This document shows positions 15,190-23,119 of a stretch of 25,125 nt of DNA, in pieces (positions within the stretch are counted from its first letter, which is position 1; each line of letters opens with the position of its first letter). The stretch is taken from positions 1-25,125 of IMG/VR virus record IMGVR_UViG_3300025093_000112, one strand, 5' to 3'. The notes beneath the pieces were generated by a model. That model saw only the letters and a list, made by a program, of their open reading frames with translations. It searched no databases and was not told the DNA's origin. Source of the DNA: a virus. The translations under genes and the position numbers were made by a program.

Positions 15190-18100
15190 ATGGCTACTAA
15201 TAGTAAAGTTTTTGTATCACCGGGTGTTTATACCTCAGAGGTTGATTTAAGCTTTGTTGCTCAGAGTGTTGGTGTTACAACATTAGGAATTGTAGGTGAA
15301 ACATTAAGAGGTCCAGCATTTGAACCTATTTTCATTAAGAATTTCGATGAGTTTCAAACTTATTTTGGAGGTACTTCGGTTGATAAATTTGTGAATACAC
15401 AAATTCCTAAATATGAGGCGGCATATATTGCTAAGTCTTATCTACAACAATCAAATCAATTGTTTGTAACTAGAGTTCTTGGTTTATCAGGTTACGATGC
15501 AGGACCATCTTGGTCAATTGTAACAAAAGCAAACTTAGATCCATCAACACTAAATTACAACTGTTTAAGTGGTATAACAGTTGACTGTGAACCAGTTTGT
15601 GTTGTTAAAAAAGAATTGTCTTTTAACGTACCATTTACAGCTTGTACTGACGACCCAACAAATGTAACATATTTAACTAACTTCCCTAGTGAAATTAATG
15701 ATATTAAAAATGCTGAATATGAAGAATTAGAAGGTGGTGTTAGCACACTTAATGACCAAATAAACGATATGGTTTCTGACGTGATAACAAGTTCTAACCC
15801 TAGTATGGCAGAAGATGAGGTTGTTTACTATTTTGGTGCAATACCACAAAGTGAATATACATATCTAAGTACTACTGGTTATACACAAGAAACCGATGTT
15901 TTTGGAATTCAAACAATTCCATTTGAAAGTTTAGACGTTGAGTCACCAAACAATGACGCTTGGTTTTATGCGTTATTTAATAATAATGGTGGTGGTTCTT
16001 ATAGTGGTTACTCATTCTTTACAACTGTAACTAGTTTAACAAATATAAACCCGGTAACCACAACTACAACAACTGTAGCACCAACAACAACTACTACAAC
16101 TACAGACCCTTGTGTTACACCAACTCCAACAACTACTACAACAACTACAGCACCTGTTGTCGTTGATTGTTATTCTGGAAATGTAACAGGTATCATATAT
16201 TACTATACCGGTACATCATACACACAGTTTGATGACTTAGTAGTAACAACATTAAGATCTAGAGGTATTTCAACTTATAGTAACGAAGTAAACCCATTAT
16301 TAGAAATAACAGGTGTAACTGATGTTACTTTAGATATGACAGGTCAATATGAAGATGCACTTAAAAATCCATTTGCAACATTTGGAATAAATGCGACAAA
16401 CACAAGTGGTACTGAATTTGACTTTGAAGTATCTTTAGGTTCAAATTCATCTAAGAGTGTTAATAAAGTATTTGGTAAGAGTAACTTTAGTAAACCTAGA
16501 TTAGAAAACCCATTAATGGTTGAAGAATCTTTCTTAACATTATTGAATTACGCTTGGAACAAAGGGTATATTAAAGGGTTAAGTTCTGAATTAGTAACAA
16601 CTGAAGGAGCTCAAGCTAATGATTCAAGTACTATAGGTTGGTATCTAGATAGATTCCAAACACCAGAAACACCATGGATTGTATCTGAAGTTAGAGGTAA
16701 TAAAGTATTTGATTTATTTAAAATATATAGTATATCTGATGGTAATTCAGCAAACACACAAATAAAAGTTTCTGTTGCAGATATATCATTTAATAATTTA
16801 ACATTTACATTATTAATTAGAGATTACTTTGATACTGACGCAAATCCAGTTGTACTTGAGAAATTCTCAAATTGTTCAATGGATCCACAAGAAAATAACT
16901 ATGTTGCTAAAAAAGTTGGAACATTAGATGGTGAATTTACAGTAAATTCTAAATTTATATTACTAGATGTTAACTACGAGGCACCAATAGACGCGTTACC
17001 TTGTGGATTTAAAGGTTACTCATTTAGAGAGTATCCAGGAAGTAGATCACCATTCCCAGTTTACAAAACTAAATATGATAGAGCTGGTGAAATTGTTTAT
17101 AACCCACCATTTGGTTTATCTAATGGTTTAGATGATGCGTTTACTAGTCCAGGTGATAATGTTAGAAAAACTTACCTTGGTATATCATCATTCTGGGGTT
17201 ACGATAGTGACTTCTTCCAATATAAAGGAAAAAGAAAACCATTAGACCTTTGTACAGGTGAAGGTTTTGTATGGGACTTTGTTACAAAAGGTTTCCATAT
17301 GGACCAAAACGCTAGTGGAATTACAATAAACGATGGTTACACATCATCAGGTGAAACAGCTTACGAAGTTGGTGACGCTAGCTTCTCATCAGAACCAACA
17401 AATCCAAGTAACCCATACTATAGATTAAATTCTAGAAAATTCAATGTTATGGTCTATGGTGGTTTTGATGGTTGGGACATCTACAGAGAGTATAGAACCA
17501 ATGGTGATAGATTTGCTTTAGGTAGATCAGGATTCTTAAATGGTGCTTGTCCTTCGACTAGATTCCCTAACGGAAAAGGAAATGGATTATTTAAACAAAT
17601 AGCTATTGGTGATGGAACTATAGAATATGGTAACACAGATTACTATGCTTATCTATTAGGTCAAAGAACATTTGACAACCCTGAGGCTGTTAATATTAAT
17701 GTTTTTGTAACACCAGGTATTGATTTAGTAAATAACTCAAACCTAGTTGAGTCTGCTATAGATATGGTAGAAACCGAAAGAGCGGATTCATTATATGTTG
17801 CAACAATACCAGATTATAACTTATTCTTACCAACAACAACAGGTCAAGATGGATTAATTTACCCACAAGAAGCTGTTGATAATTTAGAAGAAACTGGTAT
17901 TGACTCAAACTATACTGCGACTTACTACCCTTGGGTATTGACAAGAGATAGTGTTAATAATACACAAATTTATATTCCAGCGACAGCTGAAGTAACTAGA
18001 AACTTAGCCTTAACGGATAATGTTGCGTTCCCATGGTTTGCAGCGGCTGGTTATACTAGAGGTATTGTTAATTCAGTTAAAGCACGTAAGAAGTTAACAC

Positions 18101-18525
18101 AAGAAGATAGAGACGTTCTATATCTTGGTAGAATAAACCCAATTGCAACTTTTGCAGATGTAGGAACTGTAATCTGGGGTAATAAAACTCTACAAGTTAG
18201 AGAGTCAGCACTTGATAGAATCAATGTTAGAAGACTATTACTACAGGCACGTAAATTAATATCTGCGGTTTCTGTTAGGTTGTTATTCGATCAAAATGAT
18301 CAACAAGTTAGACAAGACTTCTTAAATGCAGTTAACCCAATATTAGACGCAATTAGAAGAGATAGAGGATTGATTGACTTTAGAGTAACGGTATCAAATG
18401 ATACAGAAGATTTGGATAAAAACCAGTTAGTTGGTAAAATTTATATAAAACCAACAAAATCACTAGAGTTTATTGATATAACATTCTTTATTACACCAAC
18501 AGGTGCGTCATTTGAGGATGTATAA
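15190..18525 (+). CDS. 18: Contractile tail sheath protein, gp18-like, with large Thr-run insertion
   Basis: This subunit forms the outer contractile tube that drives infection. The N-terminus VFVSPGVYTSEVDLSFVAQSVGVTTLGIVGETLRGPAFEP (split here only for reading) is classic sheath, giving strand swap, then the GxxGxxxxGP segment. The C-terminal domain is also classic: LLQARKLISAVSVRLLFDQND, then FLNAVNPILDAIRRDRGL, LVGKIYIKPTKSLEFIDITFFITPTG. At 1111 residues it is about 450 longer than T4 gp18 (659). The extra mass sits roughly between residues 120 and 700 and includes a linker with three Thr runs (residues 290-295, 299-305, 314-320) broken by Pro, Ala and Cys. The insertion domains should lie on the outer tail surface. 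It is led by its own promoter-like box and followed by a strong terminator, so it is probably a single-gene, high-level transcript. Confidence 0.97.
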   Translation: MATNSKVFVSPGVYTSEVDLSFVAQSVGVTTLGIVGETLRGPAFEPIFIKNFDEFQTYFGGTSVDKFVNTQIPKYEAAYIAKSYLQQSNQLFVTRVLGLSGYDAGPSWSIVTKANLDPSTLNYNCLSGITVDCEPVCVVKKELSFNVPFTACTDDPTNVTYLTNFPSEINDIKNAEYEELEGGVSTLNDQINDMVSDVITSSNPSMAEDEVVYYFGAIPQSEYTYLSTTGYTQETDVFGIQTIPFESLDVESPNNDAWFYALFNNNGGGSYSGYSFFTTVTSLTNINPVTTTTTTVAPTTTTTTTDPCVTPTPTTTTTTTAPVVVDCYSGNVTGIIYYYTGTSYTQFDDLVVTTLRSRGISTYSNEVNPLLEITGVTDVTLDMTGQYEDALKNPFATFGINATNTSGTEFDFEVSLGSNSSKSVNKVFGKSNFSKPRLENPLMVEESFLTLLNYAWNKGYIKGLSSELVTTEGAQANDSSTIGWYLDRFQTPETPWIVSEVRGNKVFDLFKIYSISDGNSANTQIKVSVADISFNNLTFTLLIRDYFDTDANPVVLEKFSNCSMDPQENNYVAKKVGTLDGEFTVNSKFILLDVNYEAPIDALPCGFKGYSFREYPGSRSPFPVYKTKYDRAGEIVYNPPFGLSNGLDDAFTSPGDNVRKTYLGISSFWGYDSDFFQYKGKRKPLDLCTGEGFVWDFVTKGFHMDQNASGITINDGYTSSGETAYEVGDASFSSEPTNPSNPYYRLNSRKFNVMVYGGFDGWDIYREYRTNGDRFALGRSGFLNGACPSTRFPNGKGNGLFKQIAIGDGTIEYGNTDYYAYLLGQRTFDNPEAVNINVFVTPGIDLVNNSNLVESAIDMVETERADSLYVATIPDYNLFLPTTTGQDGLIYPQEAVDNLEETGIDSNYTATYYPWVLTRDSVNNTQIYIPATAEVTRNLALTDNVAFPWFAAAGYTRGIVNSVKARKKLTQEDRDVLYLGRINPIATFADVGTVIWGNKTLQVRESALDRINVRRLLLQARKLISAVSVRLLFDQNDQQVRQDFLNAVNPILDAIRRDRGLIDFRVTVSNDTEDLDKNQLVGKIYIKPTKSLEFIDITFFITPTGASFEDV
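16057..16149 (+). repeat. ACA/ACT low-complexity tract encoding Thr runs in the sheath
   Basis: This stretch is built from ACA and ACT codons giving runs of 6, 7 and 7 Thr, separated by VAP and DPCVTPTP. It resembles an O-glycosylated mucin-like linker. Length may vary by slippage. Confidence 0.75.
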
Positions 18526-18542
18526 TTAATACATAACAATAT

Positions 18543-18573
18543 AAAATGGAGGTTAATAGCCTCCATTTTTTTT
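18543..18573 (+). terminator. Intrinsic terminator after the tail sheath gene
   Basis: A 10-bp perfect stem AAAATGGAGG / CCTCCATTTT (18543-18552 with 18560-18569) encloses a 7-base loop and is followed by T residues to 18573. It ends the sheath transcript just before the box of the next gene. Confidence 0.9.
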
Positions 18574-18584
18574 ATAATATATAA

Positions 18585-18591
18585 TATTTAT
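18585..18591 (+). promoter_or_regulatory. TATTTAT promoter-like motif for the HAD gene
   Basis: AATATTTATTAATATG: the box lies only 4 bases before ATG 18596, directly after the sheath terminator. Confidence 0.35.
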
Positions 18592-18595
18592 TAAT

Positions 18596-19444
18596 ATGAA
18601 CTACAAAAAAATAACAAGAGAAATAATCACAGAAATAATTAATGATAGTAGAACTCCTGTTATGAAGTACTATGCTTTTGATTGGGATGACAATCTAATG
18701 TTTATGCCAACTAAAATTTATTTAAAAGATGATGAAGGTAAAAGCGTAGGTATGTCAACTGAAGATTTCGCAGAATATAGAACTAAAATTGGTGAAGAAG
18801 ATTTTGAATATGAAGGACATAATATAGTAGGTTTTGACGATGACCCATTTAAAGATTTTAGAGTAACTGGTGATGACAAGTTTTTAAGAGACTCTATGAA
18901 AGCAAAGACTGGACCTGCATGGTCTGACTTTGTTGAAGCAATTAATAATGGTTCAATCTTCTCAATTATAACCGCTAGAGGCCACACACCATCAGTAATT
19001 AAAAAGGCGGTACATAATCTAATAAAGAAAAATATGCATGGTTTGGATTCAAATAAACTAGCGAAAAACCTTTTAAAATATAGAGAGTTAGCTGATGAAG
19101 ACAAATTAACTAAAGAGCAGTTAATTCAAAGTTATTTAGATATGTGTAGATTTTATCCTGTTTCATTTGGGGAAGGTTCCGCGACAAATCCAGAACAAGG
19201 CAAAATTGATGCTATGGAAGAGTTTATAAACTATGTTAAATTAATGTCAAATAATTTACAAAAGAAAGCATTTATGAAAAACAAAATAAGTAATTATTTT
19301 ACACCTTTTGTTGGATTTTCAGATGACGATATAAGAAATGTTGAAAAGATGAAATCACATTTTGAAAAGAAAGATGATAATATATTACAAACTTATTTAA
19401 CCGCAGGAGGTGAAAAGAAGTTATATGAATATATTTATAAGTAA
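18596..19444 (+). CDS. HAD-like hydrolase/phosphatase
   Basis: The 282-residue product shows the four landmarks of the haloacid dehalogenase superfamily. Motif I is FDWDDN (D29 nucleophile, D31 acid/base), motif II is IITARGH (T126), the motif III Lys is likely in EQGKIDAM (about K203), and motif IV is GFSDDDIRN (D243-D245). It is therefore probably an Mg-dependent phosphatase acting in the cytoplasm. The insert between motif I and II (about residues 40-115) is acidic and unlike T4 polynucleotide kinase-phosphatase. No kinase domain is present, so it is not a full Pnk homologue. It lies between sheath and tube genes with its own promoter-like box and a terminator before it. Substrate is not readable from the sequence. 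Nucleotide, sugar-phosphate and protein substrates are all possible. Confidence 0.78.
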   Translation: MNYKKITREIITEIINDSRTPVMKYYAFDWDDNLMFMPTKIYLKDDEGKSVGMSTEDFAEYRTKIGEEDFEYEGHNIVGFDDDPFKDFRVTGDDKFLRDSMKAKTGPAWSDFVEAINNGSIFSIITARGHTPSVIKKAVHNLIKKNMHGLDSNKLAKNLLKYRELADEDKLTKEQLIQSYLDMCRFYPVSFGEGSATNPEQGKIDAMEEFINYVKLMSNNLQKKAFMKNKISNYFTPFVGFSDDDIRNVEKMKSHFEKKDDNILQTYLTAGGEKKLYEYIYK

Positions 19445-19512
19445 ATAACTATTATATTATATTGTTTAATTAAAAAAAAACGAAAGTAAATAGAAAATTT
19501 TTTAAAACACAA

Positions 19513-19519
19513 TATTTAT
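19513..19519 (+). promoter_or_regulatory. TATTTAT promoter-like motif for the tail tube
   Basis: AATATTTATAAATAAAAATA starts two bases before the box, 32 bases before ATG 19552. It also contains TATAAATA, the classical T4 late promoter core, on the coding strand. Confidence 0.5.
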
Positions 19520-19551
19520 AAATAAAAATAAAAATTTAAAAAAAGATAACT

Positions 19552-20040
19552 ATGGCTGATTTATTAATGAAAATGCCTATACCGTATGAACCGAAAAGAC
19601 AGAATAGGTTTATATTGAGATTCCCTTCAAGTTTAGGGATAAACGAGTGGTATGTTGAAAGTGCTTCAAGACCTTCAATTAAGATAGGCTCGACTGAGAT
19701 TCAATTCTTAAATACTTCAACATATGTTGCTGGTAGATTTACTTGGGACGAAATACAAGTTAAGTTTAGAGACCCAATTGGACCTTCAGCATCACAAGCC
19801 TTAATGGAATGGGTTCGTTTATGTGCGGAATCTGTTACTGGTCGTATGGGTTATGCTGCTGGTTATAAAAAGAATGTAGACCTTGAAATGCTTGATCCAA
19901 CAGGTGTTGTTGTTGAAAAATGGATTTTAGAAGGAACATTCTTAACTGGTGCTAACTTTGGTTCACTTTCTTATTCACAAGACGCTATCGCAGATATTAC
20001 TTGTGGTTTAAGAATGGATCGTTGTATTCTTGTTTACTAA
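19552..20040 (+). CDS. 19: Tail tube protein, gp19-like
   Basis: This 162-residue protein is the inner tail tube subunit that stacks in rings around the tape measure. Its length equals T4 gp19 (163). Family marks are the start LMKMPIPYEPKRQNRFILRFPSSLGI, then WYVESASRPSI, TWDEIQVKFRDPIGPSASQALMEWVR, and the closing strand DITCGLRMDRCILVY. It follows the sheath as in T4, with only the HAD gene in between. It has its own promoter-like box upstream and a strong terminator downstream, matching the need for many copies. Confidence 0.95.
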   Translation: MADLLMKMPIPYEPKRQNRFILRFPSSLGINEWYVESASRPSIKIGSTEIQFLNTSTYVAGRFTWDEIQVKFRDPIGPSASQALMEWVRLCAESVTGRMGYAAGYKKNVDLEMLDPTGVVVEKWILEGTFLTGANFGSLSYSQDAIADITCGLRMDRCILVY

Positions 20041-20066
20041 GATAATATTTTATATAAAATATATTT

Positions 20067-20096
20067 AACCTATGTGGGAAACTACATAGGTTTTTT
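20067..20096 (+). terminator. Intrinsic terminator after the tail tube gene
   Basis: An 11-bp stem AACCTATGTGG / CTACATAGGTT with one G-T pair closes on a GAAA tetraloop (20078-20081) and is followed by a T run (20091-20096). It is a well-formed terminator ending the tube transcript. Confidence 0.92.
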
Positions 20097-20122
20097 ATTT
20101 ACTAAAAAAAACTAAAGTTTAT

Positions 20123-20129
20123 TATTTAT
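20123..20129 (+). promoter_or_regulatory. TATTTAT promoter-like motif for the gp26-like gene
   Basis: TATTTATTATAAAAGTAAAT starts at the box, 17 bases before ATG 20147, after the tube terminator. Confidence 0.5.
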
Positions 20130-20146
20130 TATAAAAGTAAATTTGT

Positions 20147-20917
20147 ATGGAAAATAATGTAAATGTTGGTGAATATGGTCAAATAGATTTTAATTTACCA
20201 CACGATGTAGTACCACTACCTTCTAAGGGTGTTTTTTATCCTTCTAAAAAGAAATCAGTTAAAGTTGGTTATTTAACAGCTGCTGACGAAAATGTTCTTT
20301 TAACTTTTGATGGTAACAAAACAATTAAAGAAACAATAATATTACCATTATTAAGAAATAAATTATATGAGCCTGATTTAAGACCAGAAGATTTATTAGA
20401 TGGTGATATTGAAGCGATTTTAATATTTTTAAGAAACACATCATTTGGTTCAACATATAACTTAACATTAATAGACCCAAAAACAAAAAATAACTTTGAA
20501 GCTAATATTGAATTAGACGAGTTAAATATTAAAAGGCCTGAAGTTTCACCAGATAACGATGGCACTTTTACAACTACTTTACCAAAAAGTGGTGCAACAG
20601 TTAAATTAAAACCATTAAATCTAAGAGATACTCTAGAAATTGAAAAAACTTTAGATTCATATCCAATGGGAAGAGTTGCACCAATTATAACCTTAAGACT
20701 TAATAAACAAATAGTTGAGTTAAATGGTTCACAAGATAGAAATGAAATTTCTAAATTTATTGAAACTATGCCAATAATGGATTCAAAACATGTTAGAAAC
20801 TTTTTATCAAAAAATGAACCTAGACTTGATTTACAAAAAGAAGTTATCGCCCCGTCAGGAGAAAGAGTTGGTGTCACAATCAGCTTTGGGGTGGAGTTTT
20901 TTCGGCCTTTCTTCTAA
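20147..20917 (+). CDS. 26: Baseplate hub chaperone, gp26-like (PF12322 type)
   Basis: The 256-residue product resembles the T4 gp26 baseplate family (T4 gp26 is 208 residues), which helps assemble the hub around the tape measure. Visible marks are VPLPSKGVFYPSKKKSVKVGYLTAADENVL (about 22-51), LLDGDIEAILIFLRNTSFGSTYNLTL (about 83-108), and VKLKPLNLRDTLEIEKTL. The C-terminus VTISFGVEFFRPFF has the family's final strand ending in FF-x-P. From about 20848 the codons change: GCC, CCG, GTC, ATC, AGC, GGG, GTG, GAG and CGG, rare elsewhere here, appear in a short stretch. This is expected where two frames or an RNA signal are under selection. It overlaps the next frame (gp51-like) and may be joined to it by a +1 frameshift. 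Confidence 0.7.
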   Translation: MENNVNVGEYGQIDFNLPHDVVPLPSKGVFYPSKKKSVKVGYLTAADENVLLTFDGNKTIKETIILPLLRNKLYEPDLRPEDLLDGDIEAILIFLRNTSFGSTYNLTLIDPKTKNNFEANIELDELNIKRPEVSPDNDGTFTTTLPKSGATVKLKPLNLRDTLEIEKTLDSYPMGRVAPIITLRLNKQIVELNGSQDRNEISKFIETMPIMDSKHVRNFLSKNEPRLDLQKEVIAPSGERVGVTISFGVEFFRPFF

Positions 20918-21062
20918 TTACAGACAATACCTACTAGATGAGTACATTTTCTTAGCTAAGATGTTACATCTATCCTATAGTGATTATTTTAAAATACCAA
21001 CTTATCAAAGAAAATACATTGTAGACAAGTTAGTTGAAACAAATACAAAAACTAACGACTAA
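20790..21062 (+). CDS. gp51-like frame, probably read by +1 frameshift from the gp26-like gene
   Basis: This frame is open from ATG 20790 to 21062 (90 residues), but its first 33 codons overlap the gp26-like gene and give an unlikely basic sequence with no start signal. The credible part begins at about 20898: FFGLSSNYRQYLLDEYIFLAKMLHLSYSDYFKIPTYQ (split at will), which resembles the small gp51-like hub-assembly proteins of T4-like phages (x-FFGLSP-x-YR, helix, MP-x-x-x-R). T4 has the order 26, 51. The most likely reading is a fusion: 252 codons of the gp26-like frame, a +1 shift, then 52 codons, about 304 residues. A TTG start at 20886 is an alternative but lacks a good Shine-Dalgarno spacing. 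Location directly before the tape measure matches known tail chaperone frameshift pairs. Confidence 0.5.
   Translation: MLETFYQKMNLDLIYKKKLSPRQEKELVSQSALGWSFFGLSSNYRQYLLDEYIFLAKMLHLSYSDYFKIPTYQRKYIVDKLVETNTKTND
20889..20906 (+). promoter_or_regulatory. Candidate +1 programmed frameshift site (prfB-like)
   Basis: GG GTG GAG TTT TTT CGG C: in the gp26-like frame the ribosome reads GAG TTT TTT, then meets CGG, a rare codon here. Slipping forward one base re-pairs tRNA-Phe from TTT to TTC and puts GGC in the A site, entering the gp51-like frame. GGTGGAG just upstream resembles a Shine-Dalgarno sequence with 3 bases to the slipping codon, as in the E. coli prfB site. Confidence 0.5.
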
Positions 21063-21064
21063 AC

Positions 21065-21071
21065 TATTTAT
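21065..21071 (+). promoter_or_regulatory. TATTTAT promoter-like motif for the tape measure
   Basis: CTATTTATATTAAAAATAT starts one base before the box; the box ends 17 bases before ATG 21089, the same spacing as before the gp26-like gene. Confidence 0.5.
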
Positions 21072-21088
21072 ATTAAAAATATCTAAAT

Positions 21089-23077
21089 ATGTTTATGTTT
21101 CAAAATACAGTTGGTGATTCAGGTGGTGGAGATGCTGCTGCAAGAAATGTAGATACTGGTGCCGTTGGATCTGCTTTTAGTGATACTTTTTATAAAAGTA
21201 TATTAGATGGTTCACAAGATTTTGGTACTAAACTAAAAGAAGAATTCGAAGCTATATTTTCATTAGAATCTTTATATACAAGAAGTGCGTTTTTAGATCA
21301 AGAACAAGCAGATTTAAGAGCCACACTAGGGTTAGGTTCACAAAAAGCAGATGAATTTAGAAAATTAGTTGCTGATGGTGCAGCAAACTTTGCTGAAATT
21401 GGTGTTTCAGTTGATAAAGTTGGTGAAACATATACAGATTTAGTAGGAGTATTTCAGACTAATATAGCAGTATCTGACCAAGATTTAGTTGAAATCGCAG
21501 CAACCGCTAAAGTTACTGGACAATCAGCTAAAGAATTAGCTGAAAATTTTAGAGGTGTTGGTATTAGCATACAAGAAATGGGTGAAAGGATGACTGAAGT
21601 AGCCCAAATAGCAAGAGAGGCTGGAGTATCAGTTGCTGCAGTATCCGCAGGTGTTATTAAAAATTTAGATAAAATGAATATCTATAATTTTGAAAATGGT
21701 ACCAAAGGGCTTGCTAAAATGGCAGCACAAGCATCAAGACTTGGTATTGATATGGATAAGATATTTGGTGTTGTTGATAAGGTATTTAACCCAGAAGGTG
21801 CTATTGAAATGGCTGCGGCAATGCAAAGATTAGGTGTTAGTACTAGTGCTTTATTAGACCCATTAAGATTAATGGATTTATCTCAAAACGACCCAACTGA
21901 ATTACAAAATCAAATTGTTAATATGACAAAAGACTTTGTTAGGTTTAACGAAGAATTAGGACAATTTGAAATTATGCCAGGTGAAAAAAGAAGGTTAAAT
22001 GAGATTGGTAAGGAGCTTGGAATGTCAAATGGGGAACTTCAAAAGATGGCATTAAATGCTGCAAGTCTTGAGATGAAAATGAAGCAAATTAGATTCCCAA
22101 GTAGTTTAGCGTCAAAAGAAGATAGAGAATTAATTGCAACATTAGCAACAGTTAACAAACAAGGTGTTGCGGAAATTAAAGTCGCAACACTTGATGAAAA
22201 AGGTGAAAGGACTGGCGAATATGAAATGGTTGAAGTTTCTGAACTTACAAATGAACAATTACAAGGTATTAAAAAAGATCAAGAACTTAGAGGTCAAACA
22301 ATGGAAGAAATCGCCTCAGACCAATTAAGTGAGTTAACAAAATTAAACACACAATTTGATGCCCTTAAAAAAGCTTTTGCTTATGGTTCAGCAACAACTG
22401 ATTTAACTAGTAATATATATGGTGGTATGACAACCGGATTAAGGACTGGTTTGTTTGGTGATAAAGTTGATGACGCTATAACTGGTAATAGACCACCAAT
22501 TGACGATTTCCTTCAAAAAACAGAAACATATAGAAGAGCTGGTAATGAGTTTGATTTAGATAAAATTTTAGAATTAGGTGGTGCAATAACTACTGACATT
22601 TCAAATTTTTATAGTACTGGTAAAGAAAAAATGTCTGAATTATTTTCAGAAGTAGATTTAACAGGACTTAAAACTAAAATTGAAGGTATATACGACACTA
22701 TAGCTGATAAAATATCAAATGTAAAAAGTAATATACCTATAATTGGCGGAATAGGTGGTGCAGACCCAAATACTTTAACACCTGTTGTTTCACCAGCAAC
22801 AACAAATGTAAATAACGCTATAACTAATACAAACCTAACGCAATCTGTTAACAAAATAGATTTTGATACTTTAGATATAAATCAAAATATGAATGTCACT
22901 ATAGATGTAAAATTAGACCCAAATGTACAAAATCAAGCTTTAAGTGAAATTATACATAGACAAGTTGAGGAATGGTTTAAAGGTGGTAATAGTAATAACA
23001 ATTTATCTATTGTTTATAATGAGTTACAAGAATATATGGACGACAATGGAATAAGAGGTAAGAGAAGGAGAATATAA
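21089..23077 (+). CDS. Tail tape measure protein candidate (gp29-like position)
   Basis: The 662-residue protein sits directly after the gp26/gp51-like chaperone pair and before another large tail gene, the position of the tape measure. It is Ala/Gly/Met-rich and strongly helical: IAATAKVTGQSAKELAENF, MGERMTEVAQIAREAGVSVAAVSAGVI, and LAKMAAQASRLGIDMDKIF are heptad-like. The C-terminal 100 residues turn Asn/Thr-rich (residues about 565-600) and end in a basic GKRRRI. The size is close to T4 gp29 (590). No strong transmembrane helix pair is obvious, and no lysin domain was seen. A second ATG lies two codons downstream (21095). The call rests on context and composition, not a domain match. Other hub proteins are possible but less likely. 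Confidence 0.65.
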   Translation: MFMFQNTVGDSGGGDAAARNVDTGAVGSAFSDTFYKSILDGSQDFGTKLKEEFEAIFSLESLYTRSAFLDQEQADLRATLGLGSQKADEFRKLVADGAANFAEIGVSVDKVGETYTDLVGVFQTNIAVSDQDLVEIAATAKVTGQSAKELAENFRGVGISIQEMGERMTEVAQIAREAGVSVAAVSAGVIKNLDKMNIYNFENGTKGLAKMAAQASRLGIDMDKIFGVVDKVFNPEGAIEMAAAMQRLGVSTSALLDPLRLMDLSQNDPTELQNQIVNMTKDFVRFNEELGQFEIMPGEKRRLNEIGKELGMSNGELQKMALNAASLEMKMKQIRFPSSLASKEDRELIATLATVNKQGVAEIKVATLDEKGERTGEYEMVEVSELTNEQLQGIKKDQELRGQTMEEIASDQLSELTKLNTQFDALKKAFAYGSATTDLTSNIYGGMTTGLRTGLFGDKVDDAITGNRPPIDDFLQKTETYRRAGNEFDLDKILELGGAITTDISNFYSTGKEKMSELFSEVDLTGLKTKIEGIYDTIADKISNVKSNIPIIGGIGGADPNTLTPVVSPATTNVNNAITNTNLTQSVNKIDFDTLDINQNMNVTIDVKLDPNVQNQALSEIIHRQVEEWFKGGNSNNNLSIVYNELQEYMDDNGIRGKRRRI

Positions 23078-23119
23078 TCATTTACTAATACAATATTAAC
23101 AAAAAAAATAATTCATATC

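Noticed and set aside
16057-16149. ACA/ACT repeat as a CRISPR array or satellite
   Set aside because: No constant spacing or spacer pattern; it is in-frame Thr codons in the sheath gene.
18718-19104. 128-codon minus-strand frame
   Set aside because: Antisense to the HAD gene, whose motifs are complete; low-complexity Ser-rich product with no family pattern.
20269-20877. 202-codon open frame on the minus strand
   Set aside because: It lies fully inside the gp26-like gene, its product is Ser/Leu-rich shadow sequence and it has no start signal.
20790-20885. ATG 20790 as an independent start of the gp51-like protein
   Set aside because: The segment overlaps conserved gp26-like coding sequence, has no ribosome-binding site and yields an unlikely basic leader.
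20897-20902. T6 run as a plain assembly frameshift error
   Set aside because: The gp26-like C-terminus is natural in its own frame and rare codons surround the run, so a designed site is favoured. Raw reads should still be checked.
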